A stretch of DNA of 64,000 bases. Source: Flaveria trinervia (Eukaryota > Streptophyta > Magnoliopsida > Asterales > Asteraceae). The stretch lies in assembly GCA_025506515.1 (NCBI GenBank), contig CM046443.1:27475551-27539550 (forward strand). The letters are read 5' to 3'. Positions within the stretch are counted from its first letter, which is position 1. Each line of letters starts with the position of its first letter. A program made the translations under genes and the position numbers. Shown here in pieces: positions 34,651 through 46,480 of the stretch. Under the pieces are notes generated by a model. The model saw nothing but the letters and a program-made list of their open reading frames with translations. It had not been told where the DNA came from and ran no database searches.

Positions 34651-37560
34651 TGATATAAGTTGGTGAGTTATCAGAAGCGGCATCGAAAAGTTGTTCAGCT
34701 TCAAAAGGTGATTCAGAAAAAGCATGTCTTCATAGTATTTGGAAGAAACCAGTCTTTGGTTTCGAAAGACTTTGTCTTTGAAGTTTCAAAATACTTCATC
34801 TTTGCCTTCGAAAGATTTGTTCTTTTGGCTTCAAAAGATTTGATACTTAGCATAATTCATCGAGTTGTATGAAATTTTCAAAAGTAACTTCCTTATACTT
34901 CACATGTACATGTTGAAAGGTCTTTGCGTTGTTCTTTGGTTGTATAAGCCTCTTGGTGTGATCCTTACAAACTCCCTATAGGCTGATGCTACCAAAATTA
35001 AAGAGACCTTTGAGTCTTAATCTTTACCTGTTGACAATCCTCATCAGAATCAAGACCATTTATTTCATCATCATTTGGTTAGGATTCTTTAGACTCTCAA
35101 CTTATCTTCTCATGTCATAGAGATCATGCAAAAAAAGATCAAGAATGTTTTATTAGATATACATGTCTTAACCTCCTTGATCTCTAGTGACATACCATCT
35201 GTCTGGGTTAGTAGCAAATACCCAAGACAAGATGGATCTCTCAGCAATAAGAGGCTTTACTATAAATGGACTTTGTTGAGCAACCTTTTCTTGAGCACCC
35301 TTAAGATGTTCTAACCCATCCTGAGGTGCAGAGGTGGATGCCTTGGATTTCTTATTCATTTTTGCCCTTCTAATGGCCATCCTTTTCCTCTTTCTATATT
35401 TTAACAGAGGAGACTGGCCCATAGTACCAGATTGTTGTTGTTTGTCTTCTTCAGTTGTTCCTTTTCCTTCACAGATTTAGAAGAAGAAGGATCAGGACCC
35501 TGTTGTGGATCAAAAGATGAAATTGGCTGTGATACAACACTGGCCCAGGTTGTGTTGTCTCTTATGTTACAACCTTGACCTAAACTTCATGTGCAGCCTG
35601 ACTTGGTAGAGAATGTAAGTCAACAAGCTCACCCCTTTTGATCTTCTGCTTCATTACTCTAATATGCTCATCTATGGTGGATAGAGACATTGGACCAAGT
35701 ATACAGCTTCAAGAAGCTCACCATATTTTGTTTATCAGTAAACTTCTTCAGATTTGCTCTCATGGTGGCTCTTGATTTTGCAGCCTCTTCCCTCATCTTC
35801 CTCTTAGCAGCTTTTGCTCTTTTAGAACTTGTTGCTTAAGCTTTTTGAGGTATTCAATATTAATATATTCATATGAAAAGGAAAGAAGGTCTTCTGCCTG
35901 ACTTATGGCGCTTAGGTAGGTTATCATGTTTTGTCTGTCTTGTTCCCTACCTACATGAGTTTGTTGCTCAGTAGCCACAACCTTTTTTAGGGCTTTCTTG
36001 AAAAGGAAAGAAGGTCTTCTGCCTGATAGAGACTTTTTCAGATTTGCTCTGATGGTGGCTCTTGATTTTGTAGATTCTTTTCCTTCTCCTTTATTCCTTG
36101 ATTTTAAGGAGTAATTCTACATCCTCAACCTCCTTTCTCTCATTTGACAACTTATTGTCAGCTAGTTCATTCATTTCTTCTAAAGGAAGAGAGATGAGTC
36201 ATCAATGTTGTAATTTCTTGTCCCTAGATAGTTCAATCTGGCTGTCCTTAACTCATCATCTTGAGTGTTTGACTTAGGGGCAACCCTGATTGCAGCTTCC
36301 ATGAAGCCAAGGGTCTTACTTGAACTCTATCCCTCTAGCTTCCTTTTCCTCTCTCTCTCTCCTCCTTCTTAATTTTCTTAGAGATCAACTTCTTCTTCCC
36401 TTTTTCATTCATAGACTTATGTGACCTAGGGTGGAGAAAGGTTGTAAGACACCTTCACCAGATGGTGCCTCACTAAGTGTAATGGGTGTTGAAGTAATTC
36501 ATGTCTTAATGTTCACATGCTCAACTATCGGGCCTTCAGCCAAGGTTTCCCCTTCAAAGTTAATCTTAGGGTTCACCTCAACATCCAGTTGATCAACAAT
36601 CTTTCCTGCTAGCCTTTATTTATATGTATTGGTTCTCCTCTTAAAATCCTTAAGCACCCTATCTTGAATCCTATTAGCTAACCTTACATCTTGGCTGCTT
36701 TGACTTGGATTGGAAAGTGGGAGGTCAACTAAGTAGGTGCTCGCATAGTATCTCAGGTTGTAGAAGTTGAAGATTTCCTATCGTCCTTAAGACCTAGAGC
36801 ATACATACATCCCATAATTGGATTCTCAATAGGGTGAGATAGAGTAGGAATTACCCTTAGTATACCCTCCTCAAACAAGCTTTGAATGATTGACTCCACA
36901 TTAAAATTAAGATGATGAGGTTTTTGAGTATGGATAAATACAAGCGAGGATGGTGAGTCCTTCATGTCCATACTCTAGGAGGAACTCCCAGGTTTTATGC
37001 TTAAAGGTAGGATTTTCTCCCCTTTTTTGATAGCATTACACTCTTGCACAAGGAAGCTAAGGGTTAGATCCACCACATTTACAGGTTCTTATGGGCATGA
37101 TTGAGTTCTCCCGAGGGGTCTCTCAGCTAACTTGCCCTTGAGATTGATGATCTCAGTTGTTGATCATTGACCCTTCTTTGTAAGGTAGCCACCTGAGATT
37201 CCAAGTGGCTCACCTTTAAAACTAAATAGGTGCATCTTCTTGAATTTTTGCACCTTAGTTGCAGACTCCCCTCTTATTCATCAGAAGAATCATGCGAGGG
37301 AGGGTGAGAGAATAGGACCAAAGTCTTCTTCTTCATCACTAACATGGAGTTATTGGTTGCTAGATTTCCCCTACACCATGACAATTTAAGAGAAATTTTA
37401 ATGGGTTGGGTTGCATGGTTAAGGTCTTAATGATGTAATTACTTGTAAAAGTTAGAACCTTTTCCATATGGACTTTCGGAACAGGTTCAGGGAGGTCCAC
37501 CTTAGTTTGGGTTGGACGATGTGGGCTGGATATGGGTGATTCAGAAGCACTTATCTCTCC
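34651..37560 (-). pseudogene. Element I 3' accessory region (decayed, low similarity)
   Basis: On the minus strand, downstream of the copia RT of element I, about 2.9 kb keeps a coding-like, Lys/Ser-rich and acidic composition but no long frame. Visible pieces include an NFNVESIIQSLFEEGILRVI stretch (36753-36971), a Lys/Arg-rich KRKRMAIRRAKMNKKSKA stretch (35168-35422) and a short EYLKKLKQQVLKEQKLLRG helix (35793-35978). Its place after RNase H matches the accessory ORF regions of J and L, so an accessory ORF remnant is likely, but I see no direct sequence match. About 36000-36060 repeats 35740-35790 and 35878-35900, a small internal duplication. Confidence 0.45.
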
Positions 37561-38546
37561 TTAATTAGGGGTGGAGAAGAGAGACTCATGGTACTCATTG
37601 AAACCTATACCTTTATCATCATAGATAATTCTCTTGATGTTGATAATTGTCTTGACATCAACCAGGTGTGGCATCTTAGAGTTGGCTTGATATCTTATAC
37701 AAATATGTGTAGCAAACATGATATCAGGCCTACTGGCTATGAGGTACACAAAGGACCCAATCATAGTCCTATAGAGATCTTCATCAATACATCCCCCCTC
37801 AAGATCAGGTCTTAAGGAGTGGTTTTTGGCTATGGTTGTATTTGCAACCTTACACTTAGTCAGATGAAATATGGTAAGTATGTCTTGTACATGCTTTGCC
37901 TTGTTTATGAAGATGTCATTGTCAACTTGATTCATTTGTATTCCTAGAAAGAAATTGAGTTCCCCCATGGCACTCATTTCAAATCTATTCTTTACCAGCT
38001 TCTCAAATTCTTTGTAGAGCCTTGCATTAGTTGACCTATCTTTGTCATCTATATAAACTCGAACCAGCATCAAGTCATTTTATATTCCTTTCATACTATT
38101 TTCTCGTAGCTTGGTGCAGACCATAAAGATACTTATCAAGCTTGCATACATAATAAGGATGATCTGGGTCTATAAAGCCAGGTGGTTGTTTGACATACAC
38201 GTCCTTGTCGCTCACTCCATATAAAATCCTTAGATGTAACAAAATCAAAAAATATCCTAACAGCTTCAAGTCTTGCTACCAAAGCAAAAAATATGTGTAG
38301 TCAGTCCCCCTCTTCTTGTGTGTATCCTTGAACAACTAGTCTTGCCTTGTTCTTGATTATAAGTCCTCTATCATCTTTTTTGTTCCTAAAAACCCACTTG
38401 GTACCTATCGTGGTTTTCCCTTGAGGAAGAGGACATAGGTTCCAAACCTTTTGCCTTTTGAATTGAAGTAGCTCCTCCTGCATTGCTTTAACCCAAATTC
38501 CATCCTTCAAAGCCTCAATAATCTTCTTAAGCTCAATCTGAGACAA
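37561..38546 (-). pseudogene. Element I copia reverse transcriptase (broken)
   Basis: The copia RT is in minus orientation. The stretch 38301-38546 carries the N-terminal part (IWVKAMQEELLQFKRQKVWN, GTKWVFRNKKDDRG, ARLVVQGYTQEEG). Between 38074 and 38300 the YVCKLDKYLYGLHQA-like block is frame-broken. The stretch 37561-38073 has the active site as VRVYIDDKD (YIDD where copia usually has YVDD), then FEMSAMGELNFFLGIQ and SRPDIMFATHICIRYQA. The region after SRPDIM, where RNase H should follow, is quickly lost. Similar in sequence to J but clearly older. Confidence 0.88.
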
Positions 38547-39103
38547 GAAACAAGAATGAAGACAAACATTTTTGTCATGGGTTTGTCCTTTTGTTCACAC
38601 CCCTTTCTCAACATATCCAATGATGTTTATGGTGGGATGGGACTTGTGGATTCTTAGTTGAGGAATCATAGCAAGTTGGTTAGATAGATCTAACTTGGTG
38701 GAATTTATATCTGGTGATTGAGTATCACCCACCATATCAACACACTTCGAAGATTATACACGTGCTTTTTAACAAAGTTTACCTTCTCACTACTAAGCTT
38801 ACTATTTTTGACCCTGCCCCTTCAAGTGATGTAATGACCTAAATCTCCTACAAAAGCAACTGGCCCTTTATTAATTTTTTCAAAGTTTGGAAGCAAAGAG
38901 CCATTACCTATCTTCTGCCTGGAACAACCACTATTAATGACTCATACATTTCCTTTGGTCTTTAGTTGTTCTTGTATAAAAATATATTGTTAGTTATATT
39001 TGGAAACCCAAGCGTAGTTGGTCTTCGGCTTGTCAACGTGAACTGAGGATAATGTAATAGTAATTTATCCTATATGCAAGCTCTGAGGATCATTTACTAT
39101 TGT
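38547..39103 (-). pseudogene. Element I protease remnant and integrase deletion junction
   Basis: At about 38835-38990 the minus strand gives a decayed protease block (NSGCSRQKIGNGSLLPNF, then EKINKGPVAFVGD), the copia DSGCSRHMTG region with Asn for the catalytic Asp. Within a few hundred bases the sequence passes to the region before RT (LRIHKSHPTINIIG, then SCLRLSLRR). The GAG-pre-integrase and DDE integrase domains, more than 1 kb in J, are absent, so a large internal deletion removed them. Confidence 0.6.
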
Positions 39104-40368
39104 TTATGAAGAACTTTCAATCACATGGTCTTTCTTTATCTTCCACACCATATTTGTAAGACTAGTTTTGACCTTCAATACTTCGAAAGTTTTTAGAACT
39201 TTGGAAGTTCTGGAGACTGAACGTTTCGAAGATTTTTCATCCCCCGTAGCAGGCTTCAGTACTTTCGTAAGCATTCCTTTCTTCTGAGGCCAATTTTTCT
39301 TCCGAAGGTAAGTTTTCAATTATCTTCTTCTTCACTTTGGATCTTCCATAAGGAATAGAGTTTCCTTCTGAAACTATATTTTTCTTCTTCTCAAAGGTTT
39401 TGTTCTTAGTCATATGGATAGTGCCTTTGGGATTATAGATACAATCCTTAGCAAATGAGAAGTACTACCACACATTATGCATTCAGTTGACTTCTTTCTA
39501 AGAGTATTCTTCTGAGTAGAAGACTGAGTTTGATCACTTTTCACTTCCATCTTCATCTTCACAGATGATACAACAAGATTCTTAGGGTGAGGCTTGCTCT
39601 TAGAACTTGAAGGTTCAAGCTTCCTTTCTTGACCAACCTTCCTCTTTTGACTAGGATGATTTAGACATGAACTAGGACTCCTGATACTAGATTCCTTGGT
39701 TGAGTATTTAGTCTTCACCACTTCAAATCAAGCAGAGATGAATATTTCTTTTTACTTGGAGTTAAAGGTGGTCTTGATCTCTTGGGCTTTCTTTGATTTT
39801 CTTTTGGCTGCCTTGATCAAGTTCTTCCTTGTAGACTTGGTCATCCTTAGTTCTTCCTCTCCTTACGAGAATAGTAACCCTTCTTAGAATGATCCTTTTC
39901 ACTCACCTTAGATTCATCTTTCGTTATCGCCTCTTCATCCTCATATTCTTCTTGAATATTGTCTATGAGAGGCAGCTCATCATGACAAGTTTCACACCTT
40001 GGAGGTCTTGCAGATAACAATGTGTGTCGAGTAACTATCACACTTGAGCCCAATCCTTGCCCGTTCCAATAAAAAAACTTTGCATACATGGATGAAGATA
40101 TATTGTTCATGAATGTTTCCTCTTCAAGAACATATTTTTCTACCGTAGCTGTGCTAATCACAAGCTCAGCCAGGCATTCAATTAACTTGGTAATGAGAAA
40201 CTTTATTTGAGTCCTATAATTTGTGGGCTTATACTTAAAAGTTGAAATGGTTTTCTCTAAATCTTCTATTTTAAATTTGTAATCATTTTTAACTCTTTTG
40301 AAATAAGCTTTTAATATATTTTTGGACTCAAGATCAGATCTCATTTTCAAGTTATGAGACCTGTACAT
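39104..40368 (-). pseudogene. Element I gag C-terminal part (broken)
   Basis: The stretch 39847-40368 encodes a coiled-coil-like charged segment (ESKNILKAYFKRVKNDYKFK, IEDLEKTIS) and then PPRCETCHDELPLI and an acidic run EEYEDEEAITKDES. The stretch 39410-39721 is Lys/Ser-rich and ends with a zinc-knuckle start (TECIMCGSTSHLLRIV). The stretch 39104-39319 has repeated Phe/Lys/Ser words (KVLKTFEVLKVKTS). The architecture parallels the region after the first zinc knuckle in J gag (45100-46480). Frameshifts separate the pieces, and the N-terminal capsid part is missing. Confidence 0.65.
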
Positions 40369-40434
40369 ACTTACTTTGGTAATGCATTAAGGAGTACAAA
40401 GATTGTAACATCTATCATTTTCCAAGTTAAAACC
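40369..40434. other. Short stretch between I and K, nothing seen
   Basis: 66 bases between the recognisable part of I and the LTR terminus of K. It ends AAACC, the left 5-bp flank of K. Its partner is outside the window. Confidence 0.5.
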
Positions 40435-40960
40435 TGTAAGGTCCCGTTCCCGGGACGCTTATAGCCGGTCAATCATTGCACATAAAACATATATTTACAT
40501 CAATTTAAAGAAAACGTTGCAGCGGAAACATTAAAACAACATTTCACTTCATTAAAATAAACGCTTTTGCAAAATAAACAACATTCATTACAAAATATCG
40601 TTTGTTCACATTATAATGCAAAAACATTGTACAAAAGAATGCCATCCAAAAGAGCTAAGTAGCCACCCTGTGCCATCCCCAGCAACATTACCTGCCAACT
40701 GGAAACACATAAAAGTCAGTGTTGCTGAGTGAGTTCTAGTTTTATAATAAAACATACTTTATCTTTCGTTTAAAACCGTCCTTTACTTTCTTTCAAAATC
40801 ATACTATATTGTCGTACATGATCACACATCGTACATACACATAGATAATAGTTATTATCTTCATCAATCATTCATTAACATCTATTCATTCATACTTTCT
40901 TACTTTCATTCATACGTTTATTGTTACCTTTTTTCATTCCATCAAAACCATGAACTTTAC

Positions 40961-41172
40961 CCCACCGTCATGCATAAAGCGGGTACTGGGCCGGGGCCTA
41001 TCATAGACCCCTCGTCATGGCGCACAGCAGCCTGGCCACAGTAGCTAAGGGTAAATTCAAGTGTACCATTATCATGTGCTATACCCACCGTCATGCATAA
41101 AGCGGATACTGGGCCAAGGTCTATCATAGACCTCCCGTCATGGCACACAGCAACCTGGCCACAGTATCTAGG
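40961..41172 (-). repeat. 124-bp tandem pair in the K LTR
   Basis: ACCGTCATGCATAAAGCGGG, then TACTGGGCC...CTATCATAGACC, occurs at about 40964 and again at about 41088. It is at the same LTR position as the minisatellites of B, D and F. Confidence 0.82.
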
Positions 41173-41672
41173 GTAAGCGACAAAGATTCTATAAAAATGG
41201 TCGGTCATAAAGACGGACCCCAGTGTACATCCTTCTAGGGTAGCTAACTCGCACATCGTTGGACTAACACCCTTTATTGGGCGTGTTCCCACATACAGGG
41301 CTTGCAAGAGTTACTTTACTTTCCTTTGTTCATTAATGCATGCATTCATTCATCATGTTCCTCTTTTCATTATCTTCCACTTTACTTTACATAATACTTT
41401 TATTTCATTCATTACCATTTAACGTAAAGCCACGGGAAAATAACCACACACAATAATAAGGAACATCAACATAAACATACAAACATCGGCTTACACAGCA
41501 CCATCATACATACATAACATACATCATACATACAATCGTGCATAAGCACCCTTCATACATCAAGCCCATCACAACGTCTATGACCTCGAAAGTCAACTTA
41601 CATGAACCCCCAAGTCAAAGTCTACATAATACTGCTCCCCCACAAATCAGGAAATAAACTAAGTTCTTTCGG

Positions 41673-42060
41673 GCGCATGAGCCCTATTTGGGCGTATGGA
41701 CCCTATTCAGTCGCATAGTCTTCCATGCGTATGAGAACACTAAGGCGAATGGACACTATGGTCGAATGAACACTTAAGCGTATGGACTCCCAGTCGCATA
41801 GCCTTGAGTCGCATGACTCCCATGCATATGAACCTCAGTCGCATGGTATTCGGGTGTATGGGCTTCAGTCCTATGACCTTCATCCGCATTTCCCCTAGTC
41901 GCATGACCCTCATCCGCATTTCGTTCAGTCGCATGACCATCATGCGTATGACTCTCAGTCGCATGGAACCCATGCGCATGGACTTCAGTCGCATGCCTTT
42001 CGGCGGTATTGCCTCCAATCGTATGCCATTCGGTCGCCTAGCTTCCAGTTGCATAGCCCT
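41673..42060 (-). repeat. AGTCGCATG motif array in the K LTR
   Basis: About twenty-five degenerate copies of CAGTCGCATGACC, GGGCGTATGG and CATCCGCATTTC every 12-20 bases. Coding-strand core TGCGACT. Confidence 0.85.
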
Positions 42061-42515
42061 AGCTGGGTGCAGAATGCAGTCTTCCCTGAACCAATCTGAA
42101 ATTTTTGGCTTCCAAACCCTCTCAAACCTGTTCTAAACTCAAATCAACCATCCTAAACCTTAGAAACACATACCACAACACCATTCAAGCACAACCAAGC
42201 CCGAAATCAAACCCCACCATAATCATACACATATACATACACATACAAACGGGTTTTCACCCAACACAACCAAAAACGATTTGCCATGTGTTCCAGCCCC
42301 AAAATTAGTGGAAAACATGTAAAAAAACGTGTAAAAGAGGGATCCTAGAACTCACCTTGAAAGCCTATTCGAGTAGAGCTTCTCACAAACTCGTTTGACT
42401 TCGACATTTGCACTTGATTCTTCAAGAAACACTAGGTTTGGCTCTTGCTCCTTTCTCTTTCTCTCTCTAGCCAAATGGAAGGGGAGAATGAGAGGAGAAT
42501 GGGCTGCCATGCTCC

Positions 42516-42523
42516 TTTTATAC
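42516..42523 (-). promoter_or_regulatory. Putative TATA box in the K LTR
   Basis: The minus strand reads GGGGTATAAAAGGAGC, upstream of a CT/GA-rich leader-like stretch and the donor-like site. This is a normal core-promoter layout for an LTR. Confidence 0.5.
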
Positions 42524-42556
42524 CCCCACTCCTCCAAATATTTTCCCCTTTCAGCA

Positions 42557-42561
42557 AGTTT
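42557..42561. repeat. Target-site duplication of J, left copy (AGTTT)
   Basis: AGTTT at 42557-42561 matches 54952-54956 perfectly. Confidence 0.93.
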
Positions 42562-43408
42562 TGTTGGACCAAAAGAACCAATGAGCCAAGATCAGAAAAC
42601 CTCTAAGTCCTACATGGTATCACAACAACTGCTGAAAGCTTCATCAGCAGTTTGACAAGTGCTGAAGACTTCAACAGCTGAAGATCAAGTGCTGAAGACT
42701 TCAACAGCTGAAGAACTAAGTGCTGAAGTACAACAGCTGAAGAACACAAGTACTGAAGCTGAACAGCTGAAGAACGCAAGTACCGAAGCTGAACAGCTGA
42801 AGAACACAAGTGCTGAAGCTGAAAGACCAAAGTACTGAAGTACAACAGCTGAAGAGTTTACAAGTGCTGAAGATCAACAACTGATGTACAAAGTCTGAAG
42901 ACAAAGACTGAAGACATCAGCTGGTGATATCTACTGAAGTCATCAGCTGATGAAACATCTGAAGGTCAAAGTCTGAAGATCAAGTACTGAAGCCTCAGTA
43001 GTTTGTCACAACTGCTGAAGAGTATTTCTTCAGTAGTTGTGATATCAATAGTTTTATATTCTGTACTTAACACTGATATGTTCTCAGTAGTTGTGAACAT
43101 TTCAGTAGTTTGTTAAGATTTAGTTATTTTTGTAATAGATCTGCCAGTTGTCACTTTCCGTGATAACAGCAGTGGTTGTCGCACTCTATATAAGGAGTAA
43201 CAACCTATTGTAATAGTGTGAATGATTTGATCAGAAATATTCCATATCTATAAACATTCCTTGAATCAGAAATATATTCTCTCACTATAACCGTATGTGC
43301 TCTTAATGCATACAAGTATCGATTTCTTGCTACAATTTGTCTAATTCCTGTTCTTATTCCGCTGCTTTGAACTCTAATACATCAAACTTGTGATCGCTGA
43401 TCCTGACA
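42562..43408 (+). repeat. Element J 5' LTR
   Basis: 847 bp, TGTTGGACC...CCTGACA. U3 carries an array of CTGAAG words (CAACAGCTGAAG, AAGTGCTGAAG) at 42630-43095 in direct and inverted (CTTCAGTAGTTGT) form. The TATA box is at 43185-43195. The PBS follows two bases after the LTR end. Confidence 0.95.
43185..43195 (+). promoter_or_regulatory. TATA box of the J 5' LTR
   Basis: CTCTATATAAGGAG, conserved at 54732-54742 in the 3' LTR and at 62622-62632 in element N. It lies downstream of the CTGAAG array and about 215 bases before the LTR end. Confidence 0.8.
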
Positions 43409-43410
43409 AA

Positions 43411-43422
43411 TGGTATCAGAGC
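43411..43422 (+). promoter_or_regulatory. Element J primer binding site (initiator Met tRNA)
   Basis: TGGTATCAGAGC, two bases after the LTR end, complementary to the 3' end of initiator-Met tRNA. Confidence 0.95.
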
Positions 43423-43642
43423 GGGTTAATCATTGATCGATCTAATAATTGATCATTGAAACTGCTATTCAAGATCTAAGTTTGATTGAATTAGCTTTTG
43501 TTTTTGCAAGAAACGGTTATAGAGATTGAATTTTCGGTATTTCTGGTCATTCATCCTGAGATCTTTTCTTGGTTTTCATTGAGTTTGTTGTGGTCTATGT
43601 AAAACTTTTAAAAGCTTGAATTAAATTGTTTTTGAACTGAAA

Positions 43643-46480
43643 ATGACTACTCCCTCCAATGATCCTTACAATACTGGTTCCTCAACCAAGCCACCAATGC
43701 TGGTTAGGAATGAGTATAACATGGCAACGACGAATGCTCCATCACCTGTCTGTTAACAGCGCAGGTTGTTGGACATCAGTGGTACATGGTCCAAACAAGC
43801 CTATGGTGAATAACCCGGAAACCAATCAAATGGTTCCGAAGAGGAGGGAGCAATACTCAGATGAGGATAAGAAGTTGCTTGAAATTGATGCAAAAGCCCA
43901 TGGAATTCTGTCCATGGCACTGCCCAATGAAATCTATTCTGGGCTAATGCATCATGAAACTGCCCATGACCTCTAGAATGCCTTGAAAGAACAATTTGGA
44001 GGAACAGATGAGGTCTTGGAAAATAATAGAGAAATCCTTGCCCAACAATATGAGACATTCTCTCATAGAAGGGTGAGACACTGACTCAACAATTTGAGCG
44101 GTTCTCTTGTTTGATCTCTGAATTAAAAATGGTCAAACTTGAGTACACAAATATTTAGATGAATAACAGATTTCTCAAATCACTGCCTGAGAGATGGGAC
44201 ACATATACTATTGTCCTACGCTCCAGTGCAAGTTTGGACAAACTATCTCTCACCCAACTCCATGGGAAACTGCTCACGTTTGAGAGAGAGATAGAACAGA
44301 AGAGAAAGCTGTCTTCATCTGGAAAGCTCACTGAAGACTTTGTACCAGGCAACACTGCCTTGGTTGGTCATGAGTCAGAATATGCTTCATCTGAATGCCA
44401 GTATGATGAGCATATTAATTTCTCTTCAAACACTTCTGATTCTGCATTTGTGAGTGTTGATGGTCAGTTTACTAGGTGTAATAATGACAATTATGCTTCA
44501 TTATGGATGATCTCAAGGGGATTGCTGATGACGACTTAGAAGAGATGGATATTTTGAGCCAAATGGCCTTGATAAATATCAGATCTCAGAAGTTCTACAA
44601 AAGAACTGGAAGAAAATTCCCAGGACTCTCTGGCAAAACCAAAGTTGGTTTTGACAAGAGCAAGTTGAGGTGTCACAAATGCCAAAGGCTTGGACACTTT
44701 GCAAGAGAGTGTAGATCAACTGGATCTAACTCCACTGCACCCTTTGTGACTTTTCCTGGCAATAGTCAACAACACAGAGGGCAACATCCTGTCACTTCTA
44801 GTCATCATCCTCAATAACAATCTCTTGCATATTTTGTTCCTCAGGGTCAAATGCAATATCCTTACCCTTGTTATTACATGCCACAGTCAAATCAAGTTCA
44901 AGGTCCTATGGCACCAAAACCTCATGCACTACCAGAACCTCAGCCATCCAAATCTCAACAACAAAGTCAACCTCAACAACACAGCTTCTTCGCCCCAGGA
45001 GTTGTTGACTGGAGCATTTACCAGATGACATGTCTGGTCATGAACAACTGTTCTCAGGTGCTGGTCAACATGGTGGTGACAGTCCTTTTGGGAATCTAGC
45101 TCTTATGGCTTTGGAGTCTGCTGATACTTTATTTTCTAATGCTTCTACCCTCAGGTATCACAGGTATCCTCTGAGGCAAAAGCCAAATTATGTTCTGAAA
45201 CATGCATAGCAGCATTTGCTTCCATTAGAGAAGCAAATGTAGCTTTAATTAATAAGAACATTGAGCTAGAACAATTTTTTTCCAAAAGAAAAGCTGAGTT
45301 TGAGTCTGTGCTTAAAGATAAAAATGATGAGATTTATAAACTAAAATGCCAAATAATTGATGATAAGGCTAGAGAAGAGGTACTTCTAGAGAAGTACAAA
45401 GATCTCAAAGAAACCCTTGCAGTTACCCAGGTAGAGTGTGATAGATGGGTACAATCATGCAAAGGTTTTGAAATGCTTCTTAGTAAGCAATCTGCTTCCA
45501 ATGTGAAGTTTGGCATTGTTTACAATCACACTACTCCACCTACAGATTTTACTCCAAGAGCAGAGGTAGAATCTGATGGTGAGAGTAATAACCAATCCAT
45601 CTCATCATGTGATCTACTTTCTGATACAGCACAATCAGAAGTAGAAGTCAGCATCAAGCTATCTCAGAACCTATCAGCTGATGTTGATGGTTCCACTGCT
45701 GACACTCACATGATCAATGAGTTGATCAACTCAGGAGTAAATTCTGAAAGTCCTGAAAGGACTAGAGAGCAGGATTTAACACCTGAAGTTCAAATTCCAA
45801 CTACTGTTAGTACTGAAAAGAAGATAACTATCAGTAGAAAGAGTTTGAAGGCTACTAAAGAGGAAGTCAAGAAAGCAAACAATGCTTCCAAAGCATTGAA
45901 GAGCAAGTCTCCAGTTGCTTCACCCTCTTTAGTTGATGATCAACCTAAGATGAAGAAGAAACCATGTGAAGTATGTGGTTTGTTCAATCATCTTACAGAT
46001 GATTGCTGGTACAAAAGAGGTTCCAAACTCAAACAAAAAGAAGAAATTAAAGAGAAAATGGTAAAAATGAAAACTGAGTTTGAGACCACATTTGTATCAG
46101 CAACATCAAATCCTGTAACCCTTAAGTCCTCAAAGAAATCCAAAAAGGAAGGGGTTAAACAGGTGACAGCTGAGAGTGCTCAGAAGAAGAAGGTGCAACA
46201 TAGGAACTTATCAAACTCTACTGGCAATGTGTCTGATGAGCTGAAAGCTTTATCACAAAATCAGACACAGCTGGTCATGATGGTTCAACATCTGTTGGGT
46301 AGAGTTAACCAACTAGATGCTCCTATGTTGAAACCACAGAAAAGGAGATCCAAGCCAAAGGATTCCTCTTCTTCACCATCTTCTTCCTCTCAGGCTGTAG
46401 TTTCAAATAAACCTGTTAGTTTACCATCTATTGATGAGACCAGGCTCAAAACCAAAAAGGTTTGGGTCTTTAAAACTAAT
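43643..46480 (+). pseudogene. Element J gag with two zinc knuckles (broken)
   Basis: The ATG at 43643 (MTTPSNDPYNT...) is the same start as in N. The copia Gag core follows in pieces: MLHHLSV-like block, DEDKKLLEIDAKAHGILSMA, PNEIYSGL, then LKEQFGGTDEV. Compared with N, two bases are missing at about 43722, TGG has become TAG at about 43974, one base is missing at about 44073, and there is a stop at 44156. The first zinc knuckle CHKCQRLGHFAREC lies at about 44671-44712. A Gln/Pro-rich stretch follows (44850-45010). After a frame change near 45025 and again at about 45150, a 1.3-kb open frame to 46483 holds a coiled-coil-like region and a second zinc knuckle CEVCGLFNHLTDDC (about 45966-46007). 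Two well-separated knuckles make this Gag long for copia. Confidence 0.92.

Larger units (their letters stand above)
40435..42561 (-). mobile_element. Element K 3' LTR, main segment (B family, minus strand; split by J)
   Basis: Starts TGTAAGGTCCCG on the plus strand (the inverted CCTTACA terminus) and runs to the AGTTT target site of J. The last 80 bases follow J at 54957-55036 and end CCGGGTGTTACA. Total about 2.2 kb, close to F. It contains the conserved CCTGCCAACTGG...TTGCTGAGTGAGTTCTAG block (40690-40740), a 124-bp duplicated unit (40961-41172), an AGTCGCATG array (41673-42060), a donor-like AAGGTGAGTTCTAGG on the minus strand (42347-42362), and a TATA-like box at 42516-42523 minus. Confidence 0.9.

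Noticed and set aside
34651..40368. Host gene on the minus strand (Lys/Ser-rich pieces)
   Set aside because: Copia RT and protease blocks sit between the pieces in the right order, so the whole stretch is one decayed element.
42603..42904. Cys/Phe/Ser-rich minus-strand frames (also 54264-54452)
   Set aside because: They are translations of the CTGAAG repeat array of the J LTRs and occur identically in both LTRs.
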